Positions 33,498 through 42,363 are shown, counted from the first letter of the stretch. The stretch is DNA of 46,967 nucleotides from JAVBMU01 sp031551755 (GCA_031551755.1 JAVBNE010000017.1:1-46967); one strand, 5' to 3'. The notes: a model not told the origin generated them from the letters alone. Translations and numbers: made by a program.

Positions 33498-34432
33498 CAG
33501 TCGAGCAGGTCTGCGTAGAGCACGGACGTCAGGTACCGCTCGCCGAAGGACGGAATGATCGTCACGATCAGCTTGCCGGCGTTCTCGGGTCGCTTCGCGA
33601 CCAGTAGGGCGGCGGCGATGGCGGCACCGGACGAGATCCCGACGAGCAGCCCCTCTTCCTTCGCGGCCCGCCGGGCGTAGTCGATGGCAGTGTCCGCGTC
33701 GATGTCCAGCACCTCGTCATAGACCTCGCGGTCCAGGATCTCCGGGACGAAGTTCGCGCCCAGACCCTGGATCTTGTGAGGTCCGGGGGCGCCGCCATTC
33801 AGGATCGGCGACTCGGCGGGTTCCACAGCGATGATCTGGACATCGGGGTTGCGTTCCTTGAGTACCTGCCCGACGCCGGTGATGGTGCCACCGGTGCCGA
33901 TGCCGGCCACCAGGATGTCGATCTTGCCGTCGGTGTCGGCCCAGATCTCCTCGGCGGTCGTCCGCCGGTGGATCTCGGGGTTGGCCTCATTGGCGAACTG
34001 TCTGGCCAAGATGGCGTCCGGGCGCTCGACGACGATCTGGTCGGCCCGCGCCACGGCCCCCTTCATGCCTTCTGAGCCCGGGGTGAGGATGAGTTCCGCC
34101 CCGAACGCCCGTAGCAGTGCGCGACGTTCCTTGGACATCGTCTCGGGCATCGTGAGCACGACGTTGTAGCCACGGGCCGCACCGACCATCGCCAAGGCGA
34201 TACCGGTGTTCCCGCTGGTCGCCTCAACGATTGTGCCGCCCGGCTTGAGCTGCCCGGAAGCCTCGGCGGCGTCGATGATCGCGACCCCGATCCGGTCCTT
34301 GACCGAGTTGGCCGGGTTGTAGAACTCGAGCTTGCCCACGATCGTGGCGTCGACACCTTCGGTCAGCTTGTTCAGGCGCACGAGCGGTGTGTTGCCGACC
34401 AGCTTCGTGACGTCGTCGTAGATGCGTGCCAT
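33497..34432 (-). CDS. cysK: O-acetylserine sulfhydrylase (cysteine synthase A)
   Basis: The 311-aa PLP enzyme makes cysteine from O-acetylserine and sulfide. PLP-Lys45 is in NSVKDR, TSGNTG (72-77) is the substrate loop, GTGGTITGVG holds the PLP phosphate and GISSGAAIAAAL is near the C-terminus. ATG 34432 has GAGGAA 6 nt upstream. It is the first full gene of the cys operon. The 5' leader of about 320 nt carries a cysteine-rich small ORF and several hairpins, so expression probably responds to cysteine supply. Confidence 0.96.
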   Translation of the reverse strand: MARIYDDVTKLVGNTPLVRLNKLTEGVDATIVGKLEFYNPANSVKDRIGVAIIDAAEASGQLKPGGTIVEATSGNTGIALAMVGAARGYNVVLTMPETMSKERRALLRAFGAELILTPGSEGMKGAVARADQIVVERPDAILARQFANEANPEIHRRTTAEEIWADTDGKIDILVAGIGTGGTITGVGQVLKERNPDVQIIAVEPAESPILNGGAPGPHKIQGLGANFVPEILDREVYDEVLDIDADTAIDYARRAAKEEGLLVGISSGAAIAAALLVAKRPENAGKLIVTIIPSFGERYLTSVLYADLLD

Positions 34433-34510
34433 GGCTTCCTCGTTCTCTTGTCAGGGGAGCACCCGCAGACAGGGTCATGGTGCGGAACGTGCGGGGAGGG
34501 CGGAACATTC

Positions 34511-34626
34511 CGGGCCAGCGGGATTGCGTCGCTTTGATGGGTGCTGGTCACGCTGGCCTGGGTCGGCTGGACCGGCGAACCGGAGAGCCGGGGTGCCGTC
34601 GATTGACGGCGGTGTGCTCAGGGCAC
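34511..34626 (-). promoter_or_regulatory. Structured leader between Cys-rich uORF and cysK (candidate attenuator)
   Basis: Read from the uORF towards cysK, the minus-strand RNA has four stem-loops in series: GTGC-CCTGA-GCAC (34614-34626), GCCGTC-AATC-GACGGC (34595-34610), GGCT.CT.CCGG-TTCG-CCGG.TCC.AGCC (34565-34589, a TTCG loop), and an 8-bp perfect, 10-bp extended stem (34551-34560 with 34511-34520). Such stacking suits a leader whose folding depends on whether a ribosome stalls on the Cys codons. No U-run terminator is visible, so Rho-dependent control or control of translation is possible. Confidence 0.55.
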
Positions 34627-34636
34627 GGGGCGTGGG

Positions 34637-34705
34637 TCAACAACAACAGCGACAGCAGGAGGCGGCGCAAGTGGCGCTCGGAAGCGTCTGAGGGACCCGG
34701 TCCAC
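34637..34705 (-). CDS. Cysteine-rich leader peptide (candidate cysteine attenuator)
   Basis: A 22-codon ORF starts at GTG 34705 and ends T-C-A-A-S-C-C-R-C-C-C-stop: six Cys codons among the last ten, three of them consecutive just before TGA. AGGAGG at 34714-34719 (minus) is 8 nt upstream, an ideal site. Four of the six Cys codons are TGT, rare in so GC-rich a genome. Its stop is 204 bp before cysK. Mycobacteria carry short ORFs with runs of Cys codons before sulfur genes that act as cysteine-responsive attenuators; those are usually leaderless, while this one has a ribosome binding site. Too short for standard gene callers. Confidence 0.65.
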   Translation of the reverse strand: MDRVPQTLPSATCAASCCRCCC

Positions 34706-34758
34706 GTCACGCTCCTCCTGGTCGGGACCGACGCGCGCAGCGTCGATCAGCTGACCAG

Positions 34759-34787
34759 AGGCTAGCCGTCGGCGGTGGTGGGCGCAA
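34759..34787 (-). promoter_or_regulatory. Promoter of the cys operon (TTGCGC-N17-TAGCCT)
   Basis: On the minus strand TTGCGC (34782-34787) and TAGCCT (34759-34764) are separated by 17 bp. Transcription would start near 34752 and run through the leader peptide into cysK. The remaining part of the 462-bp gap, 34788-34894, holds nothing I can identify. Confidence 0.65.
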
Positions 34788-34894
34788 CGTGGTGGGCGCG
34801 GAGAGGTGGGATGCCGGGAGCGCGGCCGCTGAAGCTCGACTGGCATGCGGCGGGTCGGAAGCCTGGGGCTTGGTGGGGGACCGCACTTACGGGG

Positions 34895-34965
34895 AGCGGA
34901 TGACGGGAATCGAACCCGCGTAATCAGTTTGGAAGACTGAGGCTCTACCATTGAGCTACATCCGC
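34895..34965 (-). tRNA. tRNA-Gly (TCC anticodon)
   Basis: The minus strand gives acceptor GCGGATG/CATCCGC, D arm GCTC...GAGC, anticodon arm TCAGT-CTTCCAA-ACTGA with anticodon TCC, and T arm GCGGG-TTCGATT-CCCGT. Discriminator T; CCA not encoded. It is divergent from tRNA-Pro. Confidence 0.95.
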
Positions 34966-35008
34966 GCGCGGGCGCTTCAGCGGTGGCGCCGAGCAACCTG
35001 CGGCGGCC

Positions 35009-35014
35009 AGACTA
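35009..35014 (-). promoter_or_regulatory. -10 of tRNA-Gly promoter
   Basis: TAGTCT on the minus strand lies 43 bp before the tRNA, the same distance as for tRNA-His and tRNA-Pro. No clear -35. Confidence 0.4.
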
Positions 35015-35197
35015 GCAAAGATCTGGACTCCCTAGGTGCCGGTCGGCAGACTGTTCTTCGCTGGTCGGCGATGACTGGAGGTCGCCCGGGTCGGTGGCTG
35101 CCCGAGGGAGTGTCCGCGGACGGGGGAACTCCTCGGGCCGAGGGCGGTGTCGATAGTCGTCACAGTCGTTGGGGTCCGCGCTCAGCGCGGTGGACTG

Positions 35198-35203
35198 TAC
35201 ACT
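35198..35203 (+). promoter_or_regulatory. -10 of tRNA-Pro promoter
   Basis: TACACT lies 40 bp before the tRNA, matching the tRNA-His arrangement. Confidence 0.45.
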
Positions 35204-35243
35204 TGCCGACGCGGCAGCCAGGTCTCCGGATTCGGCTCAACGC

Positions 35244-35318
<75 letters not shown>

Positions 35319-35448
35319 TTATTGGACTAATGGGAACTATCCGGCCCTGGCCATGGGTATGGCCTGGCGGCCGGGAGCGTGGCCTGAGGTCCTGTCTGGC
35401 CGATGGTCGGTGTCGTGGCGGCGCACTCCGGGACCTGCCCCACGGTTC

Positions 35449-35734
35449 TCCGCATGGGTCTATGAAGCTATGCGAGAGAAGTGTGAGCGCGACAACCTCG
35501 CTGCGCTGGTCACCGAGATGGACGAGGCCGGCGGGCAGGCAACGCTGCGCGTCGCGCCTCGGAACACTTGAGGTGAACGACACCCTTGAGGTGAACGACC
35601 TGCCGAGGACGATCGTTGCGGCGGTCGCCCACAACCATGCTCCGTCTCTGGTGCTGACTGGAGATGTGCAGGATATGAGGCTGCTGTGCAACGGCGCGGA
35701 CATCATCGTGTGCCACCCCCGCGACGCCCTGTGA
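35449..35734 (+). pseudogene. Decayed VapBC-like toxin-antitoxin remnant
   Basis: Two fragments in different frames lie side by side. The frame ending at 35571 reads FSAWVYEAMREKCERDNLAALVTEMDEAGG in pieces, the usual C-terminal half of a ribbon-helix-helix antitoxin, with its N-terminus lost. The frame ending at 35734 (about 35600 on) reads SLVLTGDVQDMRLLC, like the C-terminal LTSDxDDLRxL segment of a PIN-domain VapC toxin, but lacks about 90 upstream residues. A 15-bp repeat (CTTGAGGTGAACGAC at 35567 and 35585) marks the join. It resembles a dead module; the identification is by pattern only. Confidence 0.45.
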
Positions 35735-35794
35735 GCTTCCTGGCGTTGCACGTGGGGTAGAGCATGGCCCCACGCAGCGCCGCGCCGCGTGCCG

Positions 35795-35800
35795 TACGAT
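35795..35800 (+). promoter_or_regulatory. -10 of tig promoter
   Basis: TACGAT about 143 bp before the tig start would give a leader of about 135 nt. No consensus -35 was seen. Confidence 0.35.
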
Positions 35801-35942
35801 TGGACGGTTGCCCGTCCCACCCGCACGCGAGCGGTCCTGGCCCATAGCCGCGGCCCTGTTCGCCGCCGGCCCAGCCGGCACGAGCCAGTGATGTCACGTC
35901 ACCGCTGCGCGTCGTCCCTCAGATCAGTTGGAGAACATCGAA

Positions 35943-37316
35943 GTGAAGAGCGCCGTCGAGACCCTGGACCCGACCAAGGTCAAGCTGACCGTCGAGGTGG
36001 ACTACGACGAGCTCGGGCCGAGCATCGAGCACGCCTACAAGCACATCGCGGAGCAGGTCTCGATCCCGGGCTTCCGTAAGGGCAAGGTGCCGGCACGCAT
36101 CATCGACCAGCGTGTGGGCCGGGCCGCTGTCCTGGAGCACGCCATCAACGAGGGGCTGCCGGGCTTCTACCGCCAGGCCGCGAACGAGGCCGAGCTGCGC
36201 CCGATGGGCCAGCCCGAGGTCGAGGTCACCGAGGTTCCCCTCGAGGCTGAAGGCCCGCTGAAGTTCACCGCTGAGGTCGAGGTCCGCCCCGAGATCGAAC
36301 TGCCCGCACTGGACTCCCTGTCGATCACCGTGGACGCCACCGAGGTCTCCGACGAGGACGTCGCCGAGCGTCTCGACCTGCTGCGCGAACGCTTCGGCAC
36401 CCTGGTGGGCGTCGACCGTCCCGCCGCCGACGGCGACTTCGTGGTCCTCGACCTCAAAGCCGTCATCGACGGGACCGAGGTCGACTCCGTCTCCGGCATC
36501 AGCTACCAGATCGGTTCTGGGAACATGCTCGACGGTTTGGACGAGGCCCTGGTCGGGCTCTCCGCCGATGAGACGACCACCTTCGAGGCGCCGTTGGCCG
36601 GGGGAGACCACGAGGGTCGTGCCGCCACCGTCACCGTCACCGCGACCTCCGTCAAGCAGCGCGACCTGCCGGAAGCGGATGACGACTTCGCTGAGCTGGC
36701 CTCAGAGTTCGACACTCTGGACGAGCTCAAGGCGGACCTGCGCACCCAGGTGGAGGGCATGAAGGTCTCCGACCAGGCGATCGCCGCCCGCGACTCGCTG
36801 CTCGCGCAACTGACGGAAGCCGTCGAGGTTCCCGTGCCGACGGGCGTCGTCGAGGCCGAGGTGCACCGCCACCTGGAGGGCGAGGGGCGACTGGAGGACG
36901 ATGAGCACCGTGCCGAGGTCACCCAGGAGGCGACCGACGCGATTCGCAATCAGATCCTGTTGGACACCCTCGCTGAGAAGCTCGAGGTCCGCGTCGGCCA
37001 GAACGAACTCGTGGAGTACTTGATGGGCGCCGCGCGGCAATACGGCATGGAGCCCAGCGAGTTCATCTCGACGCTCGACCAGAGCGGCCAGATCCCGGCG
37101 ATGGTCGGTGAGGTCGCCCGCTCAAAGTCGCTGGCCGTGGCTCTGCGCCAGGTCGAGGTCAAGGACTCCAACGGTACGGTGATCGACCTGAGCCGTTTCA
37201 TCGGCTCAGACGAGGAGGACGCCGCGGACCGGGCCGCTGCCGAAGCAGCCGCGACCGCCGAGGCCGAGGCGACGAATGATGCCGAGACGACGGATGAGAC
37301 ACCTGCCAAGGACTGA
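35943..37316 (+). CDS. tig: Trigger factor (ribosome-associated chaperone)
   Basis: The first chaperone to meet nascent chains at the ribosome exit; 457 aa. The N-terminal ribosome-binding signature is GFRKGKVPARII (about 41-52), followed by the FKBP-type PPIase domain (GDFVVLDLKAVIDGTEVD...) and the helical C-domain. An acidic Ala/Glu/Thr-rich tail of ~35 residues ends the protein. GTG 35943 begins VKSAVETLDPTKVKL, as in actinobacterial homologues, with TTGGAG 9 nt upstream; the in-frame TTG at 35928 lacks support. Followed by a 9-bp hairpin terminator and then clpP1. Confidence 0.96.
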   Translation: MKSAVETLDPTKVKLTVEVDYDELGPSIEHAYKHIAEQVSIPGFRKGKVPARIIDQRVGRAAVLEHAINEGLPGFYRQAANEAELRPMGQPEVEVTEVPLEAEGPLKFTAEVEVRPEIELPALDSLSITVDATEVSDEDVAERLDLLRERFGTLVGVDRPAADGDFVVLDLKAVIDGTEVDSVSGISYQIGSGNMLDGLDEALVGLSADETTTFEAPLAGGDHEGRAATVTVTATSVKQRDLPEADDDFAELASEFDTLDELKADLRTQVEGMKVSDQAIAARDSLLAQLTEAVEVPVPTGVVEAEVHRHLEGEGRLEDDEHRAEVTQEATDAIRNQILLDTLAEKLEVRVGQNELVEYLMGAARQYGMEPSEFISTLDQSGQIPAMVGEVARSKSLAVALRQVEVKDSNGTVIDLSRFIGSDEEDAADRAAAEAAATAEAEATNDAETTDETPAKD

Positions 37317-37334
37317 CCTGGGCAGATCTCACCC

Positions 37335-37367
37335 GATGGCCCGTTCCCGACCAGGGGGCGGGCCGTC
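37335..37367 (+). terminator. Hairpin between tig and clpP1
   Basis: GATGGCCCG (37335-37343) pairs with CGGGCCGTC (37359-37367), 9 bp with one G-T pair and a 15-nt loop, 18 bp past the tig stop. The following ~240 bp up to clpP1 presumably contain the clp promoter, which I could not place. Confidence 0.5.
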
Positions 37368-37606
37368 GGTGTGCTGGCCTGGCCCTTCAGATGCGCTGGA
37401 CCGCTACCGGTGGCGGCTGCCGACGGCTCCACTGGGCGGGCCGGTCCACCGGGAAGGACACGACCCGACTGCGCCGTCAGCGAAAACGCCGTCCATGGGG
37501 ACGAACGGGTGGGTCGGTGGGGGTTAGTGTCAGCATCGAGGCTGACGATCCGTCCCGCTGCGGGACGTTGAACGCAGCGCCGGACATGCGTACGAAGGAG
37601 ATGGAT

Positions 37607-38239
37607 GTGAACGAGCGGGACCGCCAGCTTGACCCGATGGCACGCGCGGAAGGTGCGGGATTCGGCCTCAACGACTCCATCTACAACCGGCTGCTCAAAG
37701 AGCGGATTATCTGGCTTGGCTCGGAGGTCCGCGACGAGAACGCGAATGCGATCTGCGCCCAGATGATGCTGCTGGCGGCCGAGGACCCGAACAAGGACAT
37801 CTGGCTGTACATCAACTCACCGGGTGGCTCGATCACCGCGGGCATGGCCATTTACGACACGATGCAGTACATCCAGCCGGATGTGGCCACCATCGCGATG
37901 GGTATGGCGGCCTCGATGGGGCAGTTCCTGCTCTCCTCGGGCACCAAAGGCAAGCGTTATGCGACCCCACATGCCCGGGTCATGATGCACCAGCCGTCCG
38001 GCGGCATCGGTGGGACCGCGACCGATGTGCGGATCAACGCGCAGCTCATCATGCACATGAAGCAGGTGCTCTCCGAGCTGACGGCCGAGCAGACCGGCCA
38101 GCCGTTGGAGAAGATCCTCAAGGACAACGACCGCGACTCCTGGTTCACCGCCCAGGAGGCGGCAGAGTACGGCTTCATCGACCACGTGGTGGCGAATGCC
38201 TCGTCAGTCACCGGCGGCGGCGGCACGGCCGGCAACTAG
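37607..38239 (+). CDS. clpP1: ATP-dependent Clp protease subunit ClpP1
   Basis: Serine peptidase of the ClpP1P2 tetradecamer. The 210-aa product keeps the catalytic triad: Ser103 in MGMAASMGQ, His128 in MMHQPSGG, and an Asp near the C-terminal ILKDNDRD. The oxyanion turn is SPGGS. I chose GTG 37607 because AAGGAG lies 6 nt upstream; ATG 37601 is directly next to that site and cannot use it. It is 44 bp from clpP2, so the two are one operon. Confidence 0.94.
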   Translation: MNERDRQLDPMARAEGAGFGLNDSIYNRLLKERIIWLGSEVRDENANAICAQMMLLAAEDPNKDIWLYINSPGGSITAGMAIYDTMQYIQPDVATIAMGMAASMGQFLLSSGTKGKRYATPHARVMMHQPSGGIGGTATDVRINAQLIMHMKQVLSELTAEQTGQPLEKILKDNDRDSWFTAQEAAEYGFIDHVVANASSVTGGGGTAGN

Positions 38240-38283
38240 CTCGTTCCACTCGCCCCAGCGCAACGACGACTTCAGGAGTACCC

Positions 38284-38973
38284 GTGAGCATCGAGTCCCA
38301 GTACATCTCCACGGCCCAGCGGTTGGCCGGTGCCGGCCTGTCCGTCGCGAGCCCCACCGCGCGGTATGTGTTGCCGCAGTTCGAGGAGCGCACGGCCTAC
38401 GGTTTCAAGCGGCAGGATCCGTACACCAAGCTCTTCGAGGACCGCATCATCTTCCTCGGAGTGCAGGTGGACGATGCCTCCGCCGACGACGTGATGGCTC
38501 AGCTTCTGGTCCTGGAGAGCCAGGACCCGGACCGCGACATCATCTTGTACATCAACTCGCCCGGCGGTTCGTTCACCGCGATGACGGCGCTCTACGACAC
38601 CATGCTGTACATCAAGCCGCAGATCCAGACGGTCTGCCTCGGGCAGGCCGCATCGGCAGCGGCGGTGCTGCTGGCGGCCGGTCAGCCCGGCAAGCGATTG
38701 GCGCTGCCGAACGCGCGCGTGCTCATCCACCAGCCTGCGATGGAGGGCGGCGGATACGCGCAGGCATCGGATATCGAGATCCATGCGAACGAGCTGATCC
38801 GGATGCGTGAGTGGCTGGAAGACACCCTCGCGCTTCATTCCGGGCGTTCGGTGGAAGACGTGCGTCAGGACATCGAACGGGACAAGATCCTCACGGCCGA
38901 GCAGGCCAAGGAGTACGGCCTCGTCGACCAGGTTCTGGCGAGCCGCAAGCCGGTGGTTCAGAACACCCCCTGA
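38284..38973 (+). CDS. clpP2: ATP-dependent Clp protease subunit ClpP2
   Basis: Partner of ClpP1 in a mixed double ring. The 229-aa product has the catalytic Ser124 in GQAASAAAVLL, His149 in LIHQPAMEGGG, and an Asp in the C-terminal third; SPGGSFTAM is the oxyanion region. The N-terminal ~45 residues are longer than in ClpP1, as in other actinobacteria. GTG 38284 has AGGAG 5 nt upstream. In mycobacteria both subunits are needed for activity; the same is likely here. Confidence 0.95.
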   Translation: MSIESQYISTAQRLAGAGLSVASPTARYVLPQFEERTAYGFKRQDPYTKLFEDRIIFLGVQVDDASADDVMAQLLVLESQDPDRDIILYINSPGGSFTAMTALYDTMLYIKPQIQTVCLGQAASAAAVLLAAGQPGKRLALPNARVLIHQPAMEGGGYAQASDIEIHANELIRMREWLEDTLALHSGRSVEDVRQDIERDKILTAEQAKEYGLVDQVLASRKPVVQNTP

Positions 38974-39125
38974 AGTCGGGTCCTATGCCCGAAATCTCTC
39001 GCGACGCACCGAGGTAACCGGCTGACAACGGCGTCTTCGTGGTGTGGAATGGGAGGACTACTCGGTAGTGCGCGGCCGTCGGGCGCCTTGGACTCGGCGG
39101 CGGTTCCGAGACAAGGAGGCGGCTC

Positions 39126-40406
39126 GTGGCACGCATCAGTGATGGCGCCGACCTGCTGAAGTGCTCGTTCTGCGGAAAGTCTCAGAAGCAGGTCAAGAAG
39201 CTGATCGCCGGTCCAGGCGTCTACATCTGCGATGAGTGCATCGAACTGTGCAACGAGATCATCGAAGAGGAACTGGCGGAGGCCGCGGAACTCGGACTGG
39301 TCGACCTGCCCAAACCCAAGGAGATCTTCTCCTTCCTGGAGCAGTACATCATCGGGCAGGATGCCGCCAAGCGTGCGCTCGCCGTCGCGGTGTACAACCA
39401 CTACAAGCGCATCCAGGCGGGGGAGGCCGGCAAGCATTCGGTCGACGATGATCAGCACGTCGAACTCGCCAAGTCCAACATCCTGCTCATCGGCCCTACG
39501 GGTACCGGCAAGACTTACCTTGCCCAAACGCTTGCCAAGATGCTCAACGTTCCGTTCGCCATTGCCGATGCGACCGCGCTGACGGAGGCCGGTTACGTCG
39601 GCGAGGATGTCGAGAACATCCTCCTCAAGCTGATCCAGGCCGCCGATTTCGACGTGAAGAAGGCCGAGACCGGGATCATCTACATCGACGAGGTGGACAA
39701 GGTCGCCCGCAAGGCGGAGAACCCCTCAATCACCCGCGACGTGTCCGGTGAGGGCGTACAACAGGCGCTGCTCAAGATTATTGAGGGCACGTCCGCATCG
39801 GTGCCGCCGCAAGGTGGGCGCAAACACCCTCATCAGGAGTTCATCCAGATCGACACCACGAATGTGCTGTTCATCGTGGCGGGTGCTTTCGCCGGGTTGG
39901 ACGACATCGTGGCCGCCCGGGCGCGCAAACGCGGTGTCGGCTTTGGTGCCCCCATGGAGACAGGCGCCGATGAGAACCTCTTCGCCGAGGTCCGGCCAGA
40001 AGACCTCCAGAAATACGGTTTGATCCCCGAGTTCATCGGGCGGCTCCCGGTCATCGCTTCCGTTGCGCCGTTGGATCAGAACGCGTTGGTGCGCATCTTG
40101 ACCGAGCCACGCAACGCGCTCGTGAAGCAGTATCAGCGCATGTTCCAGATCGACGGGGTGGAGCTGGAGTTCAAACGCGATGCCGTCGAAGCGATCGCGG
40201 ACCAGGCGCTATTGCGGGGGACGGGTGCCCGCGGGCTGCGGGCGATCATGGAAGAGGTTCTGCAACAGGTCATGTTCGACGTGCCCAGCCGCGACGACGT
40301 CGAGCGAGTCGTCGTCACACGCGAGACGGTCCTGGACAACGTCAACCCGACGCTGGTCCCGCGTTCGACCAGCCGCCGTCGGCCGCCACGGGAGAAGTCG
40401 GCCTGA
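39126..40406 (+). CDS. clpX: Clp protease ATP-binding subunit ClpX
   Basis: AAA+ unfoldase that feeds substrates to ClpP1P2. In the 426-aa product the zinc-binding domain has Cys13, Cys16, Cys35 and Cys38; Walker A is GPTGTGKT (123-130), Walker B IIYIDEVDK, the pore loop GYVGED (156-161), the RKH loop GGRKHPHQEF and the ClpP-docking loop near GVGFGA. GTG 39126 has AGGAGG 6 nt upstream. The 152-bp gap from clpP2 may hold its own promoter. Confidence 0.96.
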   Translation: MARISDGADLLKCSFCGKSQKQVKKLIAGPGVYICDECIELCNEIIEEELAEAAELGLVDLPKPKEIFSFLEQYIIGQDAAKRALAVAVYNHYKRIQAGEAGKHSVDDDQHVELAKSNILLIGPTGTGKTYLAQTLAKMLNVPFAIADATALTEAGYVGEDVENILLKLIQAADFDVKKAETGIIYIDEVDKVARKAENPSITRDVSGEGVQQALLKIIEGTSASVPPQGGRKHPHQEFIQIDTTNVLFIVAGAFAGLDDIVAARARKRGVGFGAPMETGADENLFAEVRPEDLQKYGLIPEFIGRLPVIASVAPLDQNALVRILTEPRNALVKQYQRMFQIDGVELEFKRDAVEAIADQALLRGTGARGLRAIMEEVLQQVMFDVPSRDDVERVVVTRETVLDNVNPTLVPRSTSRRRPPREKSA

Positions 40407-40508
40407 TCCGGCGGACCGTCACGTCGGCGGCGGCCGTCCTCCCGTTGTAGGGGTCGTGTCGCCCAGCAGGCAACAGTCCTGGTCAGGGCAGGCGGCGTCC
40501 CCTGACGT

Positions 40509-42323
40509 TCAGCGTGCCGTGTCCGCCGTAACCGGGCCACCGTAGAGCGCGTCCACCTGGTCCGCGAAGTCACTGAGGACCGCCGCGCGTCGCACCTTGA
40601 GTGACGGCGTCAGGTAACCGTTTACTTCGGTGAAGTCGGTCGTGAGCACGGTGATCTTGCGGATCGACTCCGCCCTGGAGACCGCCTCATTTGCCCGGTC
40701 CACGGCCCGGTCCAACGCCGCCAGCACCTCAGGGTTCTTCGCCGCCTGCTCGACCGACATCGGTGGTAGCCCGTGGGTGGTGAGCCAGCCCACCAGCATT
40801 TCCGGGTCCAGCGTGACGAGCGCACCGATGAACGGCCGACCGTCACCGACGACCACGACCTGGCTGACCAGCGGGTGCCCCCGCAGGCGGTCCTCCAGCA
40901 TGGCCGGGGCGACGTTCTTTCCACCGGCGGTCACGATGATCTCTTTCTTGCGGCCGGTGATCCGCAGGTACCCGTCGGAGTCGAAGGAACCGAGGTCGCC
41001 GGTGCGGAACCAGCCGTCCTGCGAGACCTCGGCGGTGAGCTCCGGCTGGTTGTGGTACCCCCGGAAGACGTGGCTGCCCCGGACATAGAGTTCACCGTCG
41101 GCGTCGACTCGCAGGCTTGCCCCGGGGAAGGGGGCGCCGACCGTGCCGACCTTCGTCAACCCGGGGCGATTCACCGCCGTGGGTGCCGTGGTTTCGGTCA
41201 GGCCGTAGCCCTCCAGGACGTGCAGGCCGATACCCCGGTAGAAATGCCCGAGCCGGTCGCCCAGTGGGGCTCCTCCGGAGACGCAGTACTCCATCCGCCC
41301 GCCCATGGCGGTCCGGAGGTTGCGGTAGACCAGCCGGTCGCCGACTGCGTGCTGGGCGCGTAGGAGTGCCGAGGGGCCACCCTCATCGAGTGAGCGCGAG
41401 TACGTGATGGCGACTTTCGCGGACCACCGGAAGATCCGGAGTCTGAGCCCCGAGCCGGCCTTCTGCTCGGCCCCGTTGTAGACCTTCTCCAGGACGCGGG
41501 GGACGACCAGCAGGAAAGTCGGATGGAAGGTGCCGAGGTCGCGCACCAGGTTCTTGGTATCGGAACTGTGCGCCAGCACCGACTGGGAGGCGATGACGAC
41601 CACCTGGATGTACCGAGCGAACACGTGGGCGAGCGGCAGGAAGAGCAGGGTGCGGCCCCCGGGCTTGTCCACCACCTCGCCCAGACCCGCCTTGCCATTC
41701 AGGGCCAGCGAAACGAAATTGCGGTGGGTGAGTTCGACGCCTTTCGGGCGGCCCGTGGCGCCCGAAGTGTAGATGATGGTGGCCAACTCCTCGGCCGTGG
41801 TCGCCGCCCGCCGGGCGGTCACCTCCGCGATGGCCACCGTCTCGCCGTCGGCGCGGAGGGTGTCCAGGGCGCCGGTGTCGATGACCAGCACTTCGCGGAG
41901 GCCGGGCGTGCGATCGCGAACCGTGGCCACCTGGTCGGCATGGGCCGGGGTTTCGACGACGGCGAGGCTGATCTGCGCGTCGGTGAGGACCCATTCGACC
42001 TGGTCCGACGACGAGGTCTCGTAGATCGGCACCGGGATCGCTCCCACGGCCCAGGCGGCGAAGTCGACGAGCGACCACTCGTACCGGGTGCGGGACATGA
42101 TCGCGATCCGATCACCGACGCCCACCCCGTGGGCGATCAGCCCGCGCGCCACGGCGACCACGTCGTCGTCGAACTCTTGGGCGGTCATCGGCTTCCACCC
42201 CGCCCCGGACGGTCGCTCGATCACCGGCTGAGCGCCCCGGGTGGCGACGCGATCAGCAAGAAGCGTGTTGATGCTTGCGGTCGCTGGTACCTCGATGAGG
42301 TCCGGCTCCGTAAACTCCTGCAT
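40509..42323 (-). CDS. Long-chain fatty-acyl-CoA ligase (AMP-forming)
   Basis: The 604-aa enzyme activates fatty acids to acyl-CoA through an acyl-AMP. The P-loop is IIYTSGATGRPKG (about 185-197), the adenine motif YGLTETTAP, and the hinge and C-terminal lysine motif DGYLRITGRKKEIIVTAGGKN. No transmembrane helix. It belongs to the FadD15/AAS-like group judging by length and motif order. ATG 42323 is assigned from similarity at MQEFTEPDLIEVPATASI; only a weak GAG site is upstream. The open frame extends antisense through the next gene, which is rejected. Confidence 0.93.
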   Translation of the reverse strand: MQEFTEPDLIEVPATASINTLLADRVATRGAQPVIERPSGAGWKPMTAQEFDDDVVAVARGLIAHGVGVGDRIAIMSRTRYEWSLVDFAAWAVGAIPVPIYETSSSDQVEWVLTDAQISLAVVETPAHADQVATVRDRTPGLREVLVIDTGALDTLRADGETVAIAEVTARRAATTAEELATIIYTSGATGRPKGVELTHRNFVSLALNGKAGLGEVVDKPGGRTLLFLPLAHVFARYIQVVVIASQSVLAHSSDTKNLVRDLGTFHPTFLLVVPRVLEKVYNGAEQKAGSGLRLRIFRWSAKVAITYSRSLDEGGPSALLRAQHAVGDRLVYRNLRTAMGGRMEYCVSGGAPLGDRLGHFYRGIGLHVLEGYGLTETTAPTAVNRPGLTKVGTVGAPFPGASLRVDADGELYVRGSHVFRGYHNQPELTAEVSQDGWFRTGDLGSFDSDGYLRITGRKKEIIVTAGGKNVAPAMLEDRLRGHPLVSQVVVVGDGRPFIGALVTLDPEMLVGWLTTHGLPPMSVEQAAKNPEVLAALDRAVDRANEAVSRAESIRKITVLTTDFTEVNGYLTPSLKVRRAAVLSDFADQVDALYGGPVTADTAR

Positions 42324-42363
42324 TCTGGGCTCACTCTTTCCACGGCGGCTGTCGGGCGACCCG

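Noticed and set aside
34706..34996. Longer minus-strand frame that continues the Cys-rich leader upstream through tRNA-Gly
   Set aside because: The extra part is translated from tRNA sequence; only the GTG at 34705 has a ribosome binding site and a promoter.
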